From Streptomyces rishiriensis (lineage in GTDB: Bacteria; Actinomycetota; Actinomycetes; Streptomycetales; Streptomycetaceae): a stretch of 64,000 nt of DNA. Below are positions 10,278 through 18,715 of the stretch, piece by piece. The notes under the pieces were generated by a model, which worked only from the letters and a program-made list of their open reading frames with translations, had not been told where the DNA came from and searched no databases. The stretch lies in the NCBI RefSeq assembly GCF_030815485.1, contig NZ_JAUSWV010000002.1:5952001-6016000 (forward strand), read 5' to 3'. The position numbers and the translations under genes were made by a program. The stretch's first letter is position 1; the number at the start of each line of letters is the position of its first letter.

Positions 10278-11919
10278 ATGGACGCGGTAACCCAGGTCCC
10301 CACCCCCGTCAACGAGCCGGTGCACGGCTACGCCCCCGGCTCGCCGGAGCGCGCCCGGCTGGAGGCCAAGCTCAAGGAACTGGCCGACAACCCGATCGAC
10401 CTGCCCTGCACCATCGGCGGCGAGCAGCGGATGGGCGGCGGCGCGCGGTTCGACGTCGTGCAGCCGCACAACCACAAGGCCCGCCTCGGCACCTACGCCA
10501 ACGCCACGCGGCAGGACGCGCAGGACGCCATCGACGCGGCCCTCGCCGCCGCGCCCGCCTGGCGCGCGATGTCCTTCGACGACCGTGCCGCCATCATCCT
10601 GCGCGCCGCCGAACTGCTCGCCGGCCCCTGGCGCGAGACGCTCGCCGCCTCCACCATGCTCGGCCAGTCGAAGACCGCCCAGCAGGCGGAGATCGACTGT
10701 CCCTGCGAGCTGGTCGACTTCTGGCGCTTCAACGTGGCCTACGCCCGTCAGATCCTGGCCGAGCAGCCCCCGGCGAACTCCCCGGGCGTCTGGAACCGCC
10801 TCGACCACCGTCCGCTCGAGGGCTTCGTCTACGCGATCACGCCGTTCAACTTCACCGCCATCGCGGGCAACCTGCCGACCGCGCCCGCGCTGATGGGCAA
10901 CGTGGTGGTGTGGAAGCCGTCCCCGACGCAGACCCACGCCGCCGTGCTGCTCATGCGGCTGCTGGAGGAGGCCGGTCTGCCCAAGGGCGTCATCAACCTG
11001 GTCACCGGCGACGGTCTCGAGGTCTCCGAGGTGGCGCTGACCCACCGCGACCTCGCGGGCATCCACTTCACCGGGTCGACGAAGACCTTCCAGTACCTGT
11101 GGAAGACGGTCGGCGCCAACATCGAGAAGTACCGTTCCTACCCGCGTCTGGTCGGCGAGACCGGCGGCAAGGACTTCGTCGTCGCCCACCCGAGCGCGGA
11201 CCGCGCGGTGCTGAAGACGGCGCTCACCCGTGGCGCCTTCGAGTACCAGGGCCAGAAGTGCAGCGCGACCTCCCGGGCCTACATCCCGGCGTCGATCTGG
11301 AACTCCGGTTTCAAGGAGGAGTTCGGCGGCCGAGGTCGACTACCTCACCATGGGTGACGTCACGGACCTCTCCAACTTCGTCGGCGCCGTCATCGACGAG
11401 CGTTCGTTCGCCAAGAACAAGGCGGCGATCGACCGGGCGAAGGCGGACCCCACCTGCACCATCGTCGCGGGCGGCTCCTACGACGACTCGGTCGGCTACT
11501 TCGTCCGCCCGACCGTCGTCGAGTGCACCGACCCGGAGAACGAGGTCTTCACGACCGAGTACTTCGGCCCCTTCCTCGCCGTGCACGTGTACGACGACAG
11601 CTCGGCCGAGGCGTACGACGAGATGCTGACGCAGATGGAGTCGGTGTCCGACTACGCGCTGACGGGCTCGGTCATCTCGGGCGACCGCGCGGCAGCCGCG
11701 TACACGATGGAGAAGCTGCGCTACGCGGCCGGCAACTTCTACATCAACGACAAGTCGACCGGCGCCGTCGTCGGCCAGCAGCCCTTCGGCGGCGGTCGCG
11801 CCTCCGGCACCAACGACAAGGCCGGCGCCCCGCAGAACCTGATGCGCTGGACCCTGACCCGCGCGATCAAGGAGACGCTGGTCGCGCCGACCGACTACGC
11901 GTACCCGCACATGGGCTGA
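10278..11919 (+). pseudogene. pruA: 1-pyrroline-5-carboxylate dehydrogenase, split by a one-base frameshift
   Basis: Second step of proline degradation, oxidising glutamate semialdehyde to glutamate with NAD. The gene starts at ATG 10278 after AAGGAGTAAC. Codons 1-349 read a normal ALDH N-terminus, the ITPFNFTAIAGN stretch and the catalytic Cys in GQKCSATSRAY. At 11325-11326 an extra G shifts the frame: the reading ends at 11357, while the expected continuation (AAEVDYLTMGDVTDLSNF) resumes in the next frame from 11326 to 11919. Removing one G restores about 546 aa, normal for the family. Both halves are otherwise intact, so this is either a sequencing/assembly error or a very recent mutation. 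As written, the protein would lose the C-terminal oligomerisation and part of the catalytic domain. Confidence 0.93.
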
Positions 11920-11935
11920 CGCGCCGGCGTACGAC

Positions 11936-11973
11936 GCGGGAAGGGGCCGGGCGATCGCCCGGCCCCTTCCCGC
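11936..11973. terminator. 38-nt palindromic terminator between convergent pruA and hydrolase
   Basis: A perfect palindrome, with arms beginning GCGGGAAGGGGCCGGG around CGATCG. It forms a hairpin of about 17 bp and lies 17 nt after the pruA stop and 8 nt before the convergent hydrolase stop, so it can serve both genes. Confidence 0.85.
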
Positions 11974-11980
11974 TGTTCCG

Positions 11981-12865
11981 TCAGCGGGTGCGGGTGCGTC
12001 CGAGGAAGTCCCTGATCAGCGCCGCGATCTGGTCCGCGTGCGTCTCCAGGGCGAAGTGGCCGGTGGGCAGCAGGTGCACCTCCGCCCGGGGCAGGTCGCG
12101 GCGGAAGGCGAGCGCGCCGGCCGGGACGAAGATCTCGTCGCCCGCGCCCCAGACCGCCAGCAGCGGGACCTGACTGGTGCGGAAGTACTCCTGGAAGGCC
12201 GGGTAGAGGGCGAAGTTGGAACCGTAGTCGGAGATCAGGTCGAGCTGGATCTCCGGCTGACCGGGCCGGGCCATGAGGGCCGCGTCGTGCTCGTAGGCGT
12301 CGGGGCTCACGAGCTCCTGCTGCTCCGGCGGAACCCCGTGCAGGTACTGCCACCTGATCCCGTCCGGGCCGCTGATCTCCCGCACCGGCGCCTCGGTCCC
12401 GGGGGTCCGCTCCGCGATCAGCGCCAGCACCGGAGCCCAGGCCTCGGCCCCGAGTCCCTCCTCGTAGGCGTTGCCGTTCTGCGTGACGATCGCGGTCACC
12501 CGGTCGGGATGGGCGAGGGCGAGGCGCAGGCCGATGGGGGAGCCGTAGTCCTGGATGTAGAGCGCGAACTCCTTCAGACCGAGCTGCTCGGTGAACTCGG
12601 TGGTGACGGCCGCCAGTTCGTCGAAGGTGTACCGGAAGTCGGCGGGCGCCGCCGACCGGCCGAAGCCGATGTGGTCGGGGGCGATGACGCGATGGCTGTC
12701 GGCGAGGAGCGGGATCAGGTCGCGGAACATGTGGGAGCTGCTCGGGAAGCCGTGCAGCAGCAGCAGGACCGGCGCGTCGGCCGGGCCCGCCTCCCGGTAG
12801 TACACCTCGTGGCCGCGGACGGTGGTGGTGCGATGACGGACCTGGCGGTGGGCGTGGAGGGTCAT
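11981..12865 (-). CDS. Alpha/beta hydrolase, epoxide hydrolase/haloalkane dehalogenase-like
   Basis: About 294 aa from the ATG at 12865 (a GTG at 12889 is possible; neither has a clear ribosome site). The oxyanion motif LLHGFPSSS and the nucleophile elbow YIQDYGSPIG place an Asp, not Ser, at the nucleophile position, as in epoxide hydrolases and haloalkane dehalogenases. The catalytic His is probably in PTGHFALETHAD near the C-terminus, and GAGDEIF carries the likely acid. Cap residues are not diagnostic, so the substrate is unknown. No signal peptide, so cytoplasmic. The upstream gap carries a CTAACC/GGTTAG dyad that may be its operator. Confidence 0.8.
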   Translation of the reverse strand: MTLHAHRQVRHRTTTVRGHEVYYREAGPADAPVLLLLHGFPSSSHMFRDLIPLLADSHRVIAPDHIGFGRSAAPADFRYTFDELAAVTTEFTEQLGLKEFALYIQDYGSPIGLRLALAHPDRVTAIVTQNGNAYEEGLGAEAWAPVLALIAERTPGTEAPVREISGPDGIRWQYLHGVPPEQQELVSPDAYEHDAALMARPGQPEIQLDLISDYGSNFALYPAFQEYFRTSQVPLLAVWGAGDEIFVPAGALAFRRDLPRAEVHLLPTGHFALETHADQIAALIRDFLGRTRTR

Positions 12866-12889
12866 GGCATGAGTGCACCACGCGATCAC

Positions 12890-12919
12890 CTAACCGGTCA
12901 AGAAGATTTTAGAGGTTAG
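12890..12919. promoter_or_regulatory. CTAACC...GGTTAG dyad upstream of the hydrolase
   Basis: 6-bp perfect arms separated by 18 nt, directly beside the hydrolase start. The AT-rich spacer (AAGAAGATTTTAGA) contrasts with the GC-rich surroundings and looks like a promoter/operator. Confidence 0.4.
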
Positions 12920-13421
12920 ATGGTCGGCATGCCGGGATCTCGCCCGCGTTCCCCGCCGCGGTGCCGGCGGGCGCCGCCCGCCCCCTGCCGTGCACACCGG
13001 ATTCCCCGACCGGCTGCGTCGCCCCGGCGGGGTCCTGGCGATGCACCCGGCCCGGACCGAGGCCGTCACCGCTCCCGCGGCGCGCCGATCGCCGCCCCGA
13101 GGTGTGCGCCGCCCACGTGGCCGGCCAGGGCGTCCGGGAGCGCGGGTCGACCGCGGACGGGGGTTGAGGACGACCGGGAAGCCGCAGGTCGGTGCCGGGT
13201 GGGCGGAGGTGCCGTCTCAGATAGTAGGAAGTCCGAGTAATTGTGGAGACAGGCGCGTGCTCCTCCCTTAGCGTTGTAGGAGCCGAACGTCTCGCTCGAC
13301 CAAGCGAAGGGCGGTCGTGAGCCGGGCCCCGTGCAGGCAATCCCTGCGGCCCGCTCCCCGCCCCATCCGGCGTCTCGAAACCCCCTTGCCGTTCCCCGGA
13401 ATTCGAAGGAGTCGATTTCCC
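12920..13421. other. About 500 nt without a convincing gene; promoter and leader-like elements
   Basis: 12920-13200 has open frames on both strands, but they are Arg/Pro/Ala-rich with no recognisable domain, so I call none. From about 13210 composition becomes promoter-like: a GTCTC (13214-13218)/GAGAC (13246-13250) dyad surrounds ATAGTAGGAAGTCC, with TTAGCGTTGTAGG after it. A hairpin follows at 13324-13352 (GGGCC...GGCCC with inner GCAGG/CCTGC). These probably drive the 43-aa gene at 13422. Confidence 0.4.
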
Positions 13422-13553
13422 ATGGCCGAGACGACCGTCCGCCGCCGAGTCCGTCACATCTCCCGCACGAGCGAGTCCGACCGCAAGAACGCCGCCGCGG
13501 CGCTCCAGCGCGCCCTCGACCGCCGTGACAACGGCGGCGAGACCGGCCACTGA
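13422..13553 (+). CDS. 43-aa basic peptide of unknown function
   Basis: Begins MAETTVRRRVRHISRTSESD and continues with a helix-prone Ala/Arg stretch to GGETGH. The ATG at 13422 is preceded by GAAGGAG (13405-13411), a strong ribosome site at 10-nt spacing, which argues for real translation. It has no signal peptide or Cys. An Arg-rich N-terminal third and amphipathic centre could suit nucleic-acid or protein binding, but I recognise no family. It lies upstream of leuB with its own apparent promoter region, and 195 nt separate them. Confidence 0.6.
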   Translation: MAETTVRRRVRHISRTSESDRKNAAAALQRALDRRDNGGETGH

Positions 13554-13748
13554 GCCGAGCCGCCCCGCAGTCCGGGAGCCGCACCCGCACGGGGTGCGGC
13601 GCGGGCCCCGAACGGGACTTCGGATCCGCGTCGCACCCCGACCCGTCACGACGCCTCGGCTCCGCGCCACCCTGTCCGCACCGCGACTTCTCTGTCCGCA
13701 TCGCGGACAGTCCATGTCATCCCATGGGACGAGGAGTACGGTTCCCGT

Positions 13749-14792
13749 ATGTCTCGCAGCCTCAATCTCGCAGTGATTCCCGGTGACGGCATCGGCCAGG
13801 AGGTCGTGGCCGAAGGTCTCAAGGTCCTCTCCGCCGTCCTCCCGCAGGATGTGAAGCTGGAGACCGAGGAGTACGACTTCGGCGCCCGGCGCTACCACGC
13901 CACCGGTGAGACGCTCACCGACGCGGACGTCGAGGCGCTCAAGCGGCACGACGCCATCCTGCTCGGCGCGATCGGCGACCCGAGCGTCCCCTCCGGCGTC
14001 CTGGAGCGGGGTTTCCTGCTCAAGCTGCGCTTCCTCTTCGACCACCACGTCAACCTGCGTCCGTCGAAGCTCCTCCCGGGGGTCGCCACCCCGCTGGCCG
14101 GCCAGCCCGAGATCGACTTCGTCGTGGTCCGCGAGGGCACCGAGGGCCCGTACACCGGCAACGGCGGCACGATCCGCAAGGGCACTCCGCACGAGGTCGC
14201 CACCGAGGTCTCCGTGAACACGGCCTTCGGGGTCGAGCGCGTGGTCCGGGACGCCTTCGCGCGCGCCCAGGCCCGCCCCCGCAAGAAGCTCACGCTGGTC
14301 CACAAGAACAACGTGCTGGCCTTCGCCGGTCACCTCTGGACGAACGTCTTCAACCGGGTGGCCCAGGAGTTCCCCGACGTCACCACGGACTACATCCACG
14401 TGGACGCGGCGACGATCTACCTCGTCACCGATCCCGCGCGCTTCGACGTCATCGTCACGGACAACCTCTTCGGCGACATCATCACCGACCTCGCCGCGGC
14501 CGTCTCCGGCGGGATCGGCGTCGCCGCGAGCGGGAACATCAACCCGTCCGGCGAGTTCCCGTCCATGTTCGAGCCGGTGCACGGCTCGGCCCCGGACATC
14601 GCCGGCCAGGGCAAGGCGGACCCCACCGCCACCGTCCTGTCCGTCGCGCTGCTCCTGCGCCACCTCGGCTACGACGCCGAGGCGGTCCGCATCGAGGACG
14701 CCGTCTCCGTCGACCTGGAGGAGCGCGGCTCGCTGCCCGCGCGCAGCACCTCCGAGATCGGTGACGCGCTCGCCGTACGAGTAGCCGGCTGA
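13749..14792 (+). CDS. leuB: 3-isopropylmalate dehydrogenase
   Basis: NAD-dependent oxidative decarboxylation of 3-isopropylmalate in leucine synthesis. At 347 aa it is the compact actinobacterial type. Visible: the N-terminal IPGDGIGQEVV, substrate-loop region RGFLLKLRFLFDHHVNLRP, catalytic Lys region KNNVLAFAG, the family signature DNLFGDIITDLAAAVSGG with metal-binding Asp residues, and NAD-binding EPVHGSAPDIAGQGKADP. leuC and leuD are 37 kb away, so the leu pathway is dispersed. A terminator follows. Confidence 0.96.
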   Translation: MSRSLNLAVIPGDGIGQEVVAEGLKVLSAVLPQDVKLETEEYDFGARRYHATGETLTDADVEALKRHDAILLGAIGDPSVPSGVLERGFLLKLRFLFDHHVNLRPSKLLPGVATPLAGQPEIDFVVVREGTEGPYTGNGGTIRKGTPHEVATEVSVNTAFGVERVVRDAFARAQARPRKKLTLVHKNNVLAFAGHLWTNVFNRVAQEFPDVTTDYIHVDAATIYLVTDPARFDVIVTDNLFGDIITDLAAAVSGGIGVAASGNINPSGEFPSMFEPVHGSAPDIAGQGKADPTATVLSVALLLRHLGYDAEAVRIEDAVSVDLEERGSLPARSTSEIGDALAVRVAG

Positions 14793-14815
14793 CCCCGCGC
14801 TGCGCGAAACCTCTC

Positions 14816-14850
14816 GAAGCCGCCGGGTCGCATCAGCACCCGGCGGCTTC
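14816..14850 (+). terminator. Terminator after leuB
   Basis: Perfect 13-bp stem (GAAGCCGCCGGGT and its complement) with a 9-nt loop, 23 nt past the leuB stop. Confidence 0.85.
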
Positions 14851-14901
14851 CGCATGTCCCCCGCCGGGTGCCACCATCAACCCTGGGTCGCATTCCCGCC
14901 G

Positions 14902-14931
14902 TTTTGGCCCTCGTCCGCCGCTTGCGATAAT
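14902..14931 (+). promoter_or_regulatory. Candidate ilvE promoter
   Basis: TTTTGG (14902-14907), 18-nt spacer, GATAAT (14926-14931). This leaves a leader of about 105 nt before the ilvE ATG. I looked for a Leu/Ile/Val-rich leader peptide there and saw none. Confidence 0.4.
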
Positions 14932-15041
14932 CGAACGTGGAGCCGCGGTATGAGGGAATGCTCGGACGTCCTAGCACCGGCCACTGGCCGTACGGGCGTG
15001 AGCGCGGCCCCGTCACTACAACCGGTGAAGGACAACCACTC

Positions 15042-16130
15042 ATGACGACGCCCACGATCGAGCTCAAGCCCTCCGCCAGTCCCACCTCCGCCGCCGAGCG
15101 GCAGGCGATCCTGGCGAACCCCGGGTTCGGCCGCCACTTCACCGACCACATGGTGACGATCAAGTGGACCGAGGGCCGCGGCTGGCACGACGGTCAGCTC
15201 GTTCCGTACGCGCCGATCCCGCTCGACCCGGCCACCAACGTCCTGCACTACGCGCAGGAGATCTTCGAGGGCCTGAAGGCGTACCGCCGCCCCGACGGCT
15301 CGGTCGCCACCTTCCGCCCGGACCAGAACGCCAAGCGCTTCCAGCGTTCCGCCCGTCGTCTGGCCATGCCCGAGCTGCCGGTCGAGACGTTCATCGAGGC
15401 GTGCGACGCGCTCGTCGGCCAGGACAAGGACTGGGTGCCCGCGCACGGCGGTGAGGAGTCCCTCTACCTGCGGCCGTTCATGATCGCGACCGAGGTCGGC
15501 CTGGGCGTGAAGCCGGCCAACGAGTACCTGTTCCTGGTCATCGCCTCGCCGGCCGGCGCCTACTTCCCGGGGGGCGTCAAGCCCGTCTCCATCTGGGTCT
15601 CCGAGGAGCACGTGCGTGCCGTTCCCGGTGGCATGGGCGACGCCAAGACGGGCGGCAACTACGCCGCGTCCCTGCTCGCCCAGGCCGAGGCCGCCGCCCA
15701 GGGGTGCGCCCAGGTCTGCTACCTCGACGCGGTCGAGCGCAAGTGGGTCGAGGAACTCGGCGGGATGAACCTGTACTTCGTGTACGACGACAAGATCATC
15801 ACGCCCTCGCTGACGGGCTCCATCCTGGAGGGCGTCACCCGTGACAGCCTCCTCACCGTCGCGCGCGACCTCGGCTACCGGGCCGAGGAGGGCCGGGTCT
15901 CCGTCGAGCAGTGGCAGCGCGACTCCGAGAGCGGCGCCCTCAAGGAGGTCTTCGCCTGCGGCACCGCCGCCGTGATCACCCCGGTCGGCACGGTCAAGCG
16001 CACCGCCGGCGAATGGCGGCAGTCGGGCGGCGAGCCCGGCGAGGTCACCCTCGAGCTCCGCCGGGCCCTGCTGGACATCCAGCGCGGCACGGCCGAGGAC
16101 AAGCACGGCTGGATGCACGAGCTGGGCTAG
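15042..16130 (+). CDS. ilvE: Branched-chain amino acid aminotransferase
   Basis: PLP enzyme for the final transamination to Leu, Ile and Val. The ATG at 15042 follows GGTGAAGGA and gives 362 aa, the usual length for the class II-fold (fold type IV) actinobacterial enzyme. Seen: HYAQEIFEGLKAYRRPDG near residue 68, RPFMIATE, the PLP lysine in GDAKTGGNYAASL, ELGGMNLYFVY, and GTAAVITPVG. It follows leuB on the same strand but is separated by a terminator and its own candidate promoter, so it is probably monocistronic. Confidence 0.96.
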   Translation: MTTPTIELKPSASPTSAAERQAILANPGFGRHFTDHMVTIKWTEGRGWHDGQLVPYAPIPLDPATNVLHYAQEIFEGLKAYRRPDGSVATFRPDQNAKRFQRSARRLAMPELPVETFIEACDALVGQDKDWVPAHGGEESLYLRPFMIATEVGLGVKPANEYLFLVIASPAGAYFPGGVKPVSIWVSEEHVRAVPGGMGDAKTGGNYAASLLAQAEAAAQGCAQVCYLDAVERKWVEELGGMNLYFVYDDKIITPSLTGSILEGVTRDSLLTVARDLGYRAEEGRVSVEQWQRDSESGALKEVFACGTAAVITPVGTVKRTAGEWRQSGGEPGEVTLELRRALLDIQRGTAEDKHGWMHELG

Positions 16131-16144
16131 TCGCCCCTCTTCGC

Positions 16145-16227
16145 CAGGGCCACCCCGTCAGGGCCACCCCGCCAGGGCCTGCCCCGTCGGGACCACTCGT
16201 CAGGGCCACCCCGTCCGGGGTGGCCCT
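16145..16227 (+). terminator. Repeat-built terminator after ilvE
   Basis: Three exact copies of CAGGGCCACCCCG (16145-16157, 16159-16171, 16201-16213) and a degenerate fourth (16173-16186). The last copy is the left arm of a 12-bp hairpin (16202-16213 with 16216-16227) followed by TCGG. The extra arms could compete for the single right arm. Confidence 0.6.
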
Positions 16228-16253
16228 TCGGCGTTCCCGGAGCTCCGCCCAAG

Positions 16254-16326
16254 TTAGAGCAGTACTCAAAAGTCGCTCGCCAGGGCTACTGATCATGCAC
16301 TAAACGGTTTAGAGTGCTGCTCAAAG
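16254..16326. promoter_or_regulatory. Two operator-like sites upstream of the urease operon
   Basis: Site 1 (16254-16271) and site 2 (16309-16326) both read TTAGAG-N5-CTCAAA, with dyad GAG-N5-CTC and 55 nt start-to-start. Site 2 overlaps a perfect 11-nt palindrome, TAAACGGTTTA (16301-16311). The pattern suits a TetR-type dimer; the operon's own last gene encodes a TetR regulator, the natural candidate. Confidence 0.55.
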
Positions 16327-16340
16327 AAAGCGAGAGTAAC

Positions 16341-17036
16341 GTGCGACTCACCCCCACCGAACGGGACCGCCTCCTGCTCTTCGGCGCGGCGGAGCTGGCC
16401 CGGGCGAGAAGGGCCCGCGGGCTCAGGCTGAACGTCCCCGAGGCGACCGCGCTCATCGCGGACACGGTGTGCGAGGCCGCCCGTGACGGCGCCCGGCTCG
16501 CCGCGGCGATCGAACGCGCCCGGTCGGTCCTCGGCCCGGACGACGTGCTGCCGGGCGTCGCGGACGTCGTCACCGAGGTGCACGTCGAGGCCGTCTTCGA
16601 CGACGGCACGCGTCTCGCGGTGGTCGGCGATCCGATCGCCGGCGGCACGCTCGGGGACCGGGCGCCGGGGGCCCTGCTGCCGGGGCCCGAGCACGCCGAG
16701 CCCGAGGCGGCCGTGCGGCTGGCGGTCACGAACACGGCGACCGTGCCCGTCTCCGTCACCTCCCACTTCCACTTCTTCGAGGCCAACCCGCGGCTCGACT
16801 TCCTGCGCGAGAAGGCCTACGGGATGCGGCTCGCCGTCCCCGCCGGGTCCTCCGTGCGCTTCGGGCCGGGCGAGAGCAGTGAGGTCGGACTCGTGCCGAT
16901 CGGCGGCGACCGGGTCGCGATCGGCTTCGCCGGTCTGGTCGACGGGGCGCTCGACGCGCCGGGGGCGAAGGACGAGGCCCTGCGCCGGGCCGCCGCCTGC
17001 GGATACCTCGGAGCGGAAGGGGGAGGGGCCCGATGA
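16341..17036 (+). CDS. ureAB: Urease gamma-beta fusion subunit (UreAB)
   Basis: Structural urease subunit in which gamma (residues about 1-100, opening VRLTPTERDRLLLFGAAELARARRARG) and beta (about 105-215, with SVTSHFHFFEANPRLDFLRE, AYGMRLAVPAG and FGPGESSEV) are joined in one 231-aa chain. The GTG at 16341 aligns with the conserved gamma start; an in-frame GTG at 16314 would add nine poor residues. It overlaps ureC by 4 nt (ATGA), so translation is coupled. No ureD, E, F or G genes for nickel insertion lie in this window. Confidence 0.92.
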   Translation: MRLTPTERDRLLLFGAAELARARRARGLRLNVPEATALIADTVCEAARDGARLAAAIERARSVLGPDDVLPGVADVVTEVHVEAVFDDGTRLAVVGDPIAGGTLGDRAPGALLPGPEHAEPEAAVRLAVTNTATVPVSVTSHFHFFEANPRLDFLREKAYGMRLAVPAGSSVRFGPGESSEVGLVPIGGDRVAIGFAGLVDGALDAPGAKDEALRRAAACGYLGAEGGGAR

Positions 17037-18706
17037 ACCCCTACGAGTACGCCGCCACCCACGGCCCCAGGGCCGGCGACCGGGTACGCCTCGGCGATTC
17101 GGGGCTCGTCGTCCGCGTCGAGTCCGACGCCCAGCTGCACGGCGACGAGTTCCTGGCCGGCTTCGGCAAGACCGCGCGGGACGGGCTGCACCTCAAGGCC
17201 GCCGCCGTCCGCGAGACCTGTGACGTCGTGATCAGCAACGTCGTCGTGATCGACGCGGTGCAGGGGATCCGGAAGGTGTCGATCGGCATCCGGGAGGGCC
17301 GGATCCACGCGATCGGGCGGGCCGGGAACCCCGACACCCTCGACGGCGTGGACGTCGTGGTCGGCACCGGCACGTCCATCGTGTCCGGCGAGGGGCTGAT
17401 CGCCACCGCGGGCGCCGTCGACACCCACGTCCATCTGCTGTCGCCGCGGATCATGGAGGCCTCGCTCGCCTCCGGAGTGACCACGGTCATCGGGCAGGAG
17501 TTCGGGCCCGTGTGGGGCGTCGGCGTCAACTCGCCCTGGGCGCTGCGGCACGCGTTCAACGCCTTCGACGCCTGGCCGGTCAACATCGGCTTCCTCGGCC
17601 GGGGTTCGTCCTCGTCCGCCGCCCCCCTGGTGGAGGCCCTCGCCGAGGGCGGCGCCTCGGGCTTCAAGGTGCACGAGGACATGGGCGCCCACACCCGGGC
17701 ACTGGACACGGCGTTGCGGGTCGCCGAGGAACACGACGTCCAGGTCGCCCTGCACAGCGACGGACTGAACGAGTGCCTGTCGGTCGAGGACACCCTGCGG
17801 GTGCTGGAGGGCCGGACCATCCACGCCTTCCACATCGAGGGCTGCGGCGGCGGGCATGTGCCCAACGTGCTGAAGATGGCGGGCGTCGCCAACGTCATCG
17901 GCTCCTCCACCAACCCCACCCTCCCCTTCGGCCGGGACGCGGTGGCCGAGCACTACGGCATGATCGTCTCCGTCCACGACCTGAAGACCGACCTGCCCGG
18001 CGACGCCGCCATGGCCCGCGACCGGATCCGGGCCGGGACCATGGGCGCCGAGGACGTCCTGCACGACCTGGGCGCGATCGGCATCACCTCGTCCGACGCC
18101 CAGGGCATGGGCCGCGCGGGGGAGACGGTCCGCCGTACGTTCGCCATGGCCGGGAAGATGAAGGCCGAGTTCGGCGCCCCGGACGACGGCCACGACAACG
18201 AGCGCGTCCTGCGCTACATCGCCAAGCTGACCGTCAACCCGGCCATCGCCCACGGCCTCGCGCACGAGATCGGCTCCATCGAGGTCGGCAAGCTCGCCGA
18301 CATCGTGCTGTGGCGTCCCGAGTACTTCGGCGCCAAACCGCAGCTGGTGCTCAAGTCGGGCTTCCCGGCCTACGGCGTGGTCGGCGACCCGAACGCGGCC
18401 ACCGACACCTGCGAACCCCTGGTCCTCGGACCGCAGTTCGGGGCGTACGGGGCCACGCCCGCCGACATCTCGGTCGCCTTCGTCGCCCGGGCCGCCCTCG
18501 ACCAGGGCGGCGACTCGATGCCGACCCGACGCCGCAGGGTCGCCGTCCGCGGCACCCGCGGCATCGGCCCCGCCGACCTGTGCCGCAACTCCCGTACCGG
18601 AGCGGTCGACGTCGACCGGCGCACCGGCCTGGTCACCCTCGACGGCGAGCCGCTGCGCTCCGAGCCCGCCGAGTCCGTCTCCCTCAACCGCCTGTACTTC
18701 CTCTGA
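17033..18706 (+). CDS. ureC: Urease alpha (catalytic) subunit, divergent
   Basis: A 557-aa amidohydrolase. In K. aerogenes numbering, all six nickel ligands can be placed: His134/136 as H132/H134 in ATAGAVDTHVHLLSP, carbamylated Lys217 as K212 in GFKVHED (with His219 as H214), His246 as H241, His272 as H267 and Asp360 as D355 in SSDAQGMGR. The mobile flap is unusual: the canonical Cys-His-His-Leu reads Val-His-Asp-Leu (V314-L317), so catalytic His320 is kept but Cys319 and the next His are lost and the classical flap signature fails. WG after the Lys motif is MG. Activity on urea is probable but not certain. Next to agmatine deiminase. Confidence 0.92.
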   Translation: MNPYEYAATHGPRAGDRVRLGDSGLVVRVESDAQLHGDEFLAGFGKTARDGLHLKAAAVRETCDVVISNVVVIDAVQGIRKVSIGIREGRIHAIGRAGNPDTLDGVDVVVGTGTSIVSGEGLIATAGAVDTHVHLLSPRIMEASLASGVTTVIGQEFGPVWGVGVNSPWALRHAFNAFDAWPVNIGFLGRGSSSSAAPLVEALAEGGASGFKVHEDMGAHTRALDTALRVAEEHDVQVALHSDGLNECLSVEDTLRVLEGRTIHAFHIEGCGGGHVPNVLKMAGVANVIGSSTNPTLPFGRDAVAEHYGMIVSVHDLKTDLPGDAAMARDRIRAGTMGAEDVLHDLGAIGITSSDAQGMGRAGETVRRTFAMAGKMKAEFGAPDDGHDNERVLRYIAKLTVNPAIAHGLAHEIGSIEVGKLADIVLWRPEYFGAKPQLVLKSGFPAYGVVGDPNAATDTCEPLVLGPQFGAYGATPADISVAFVARAALDQGGDSMPTRRRRVAVRGTRGIGPADLCRNSRTGAVDVDRRTGLVTLDGEPLRSEPAESVSLNRLYFL

Positions 18707-18715
18707 GGACCGCTG

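Noticed and set aside
12920..13240. Open frames in the gap upstream of the 43-aa gene
   Set aside because: Arg/Pro-rich with no recognisable fold or ribosome site; also open on the other strand.
14932..15041. A branched-chain attenuator before ilvE like that of cimA
   Set aside because: No Ile/Leu/Val codon run, and no terminator hairpin with U-run before the ATG.
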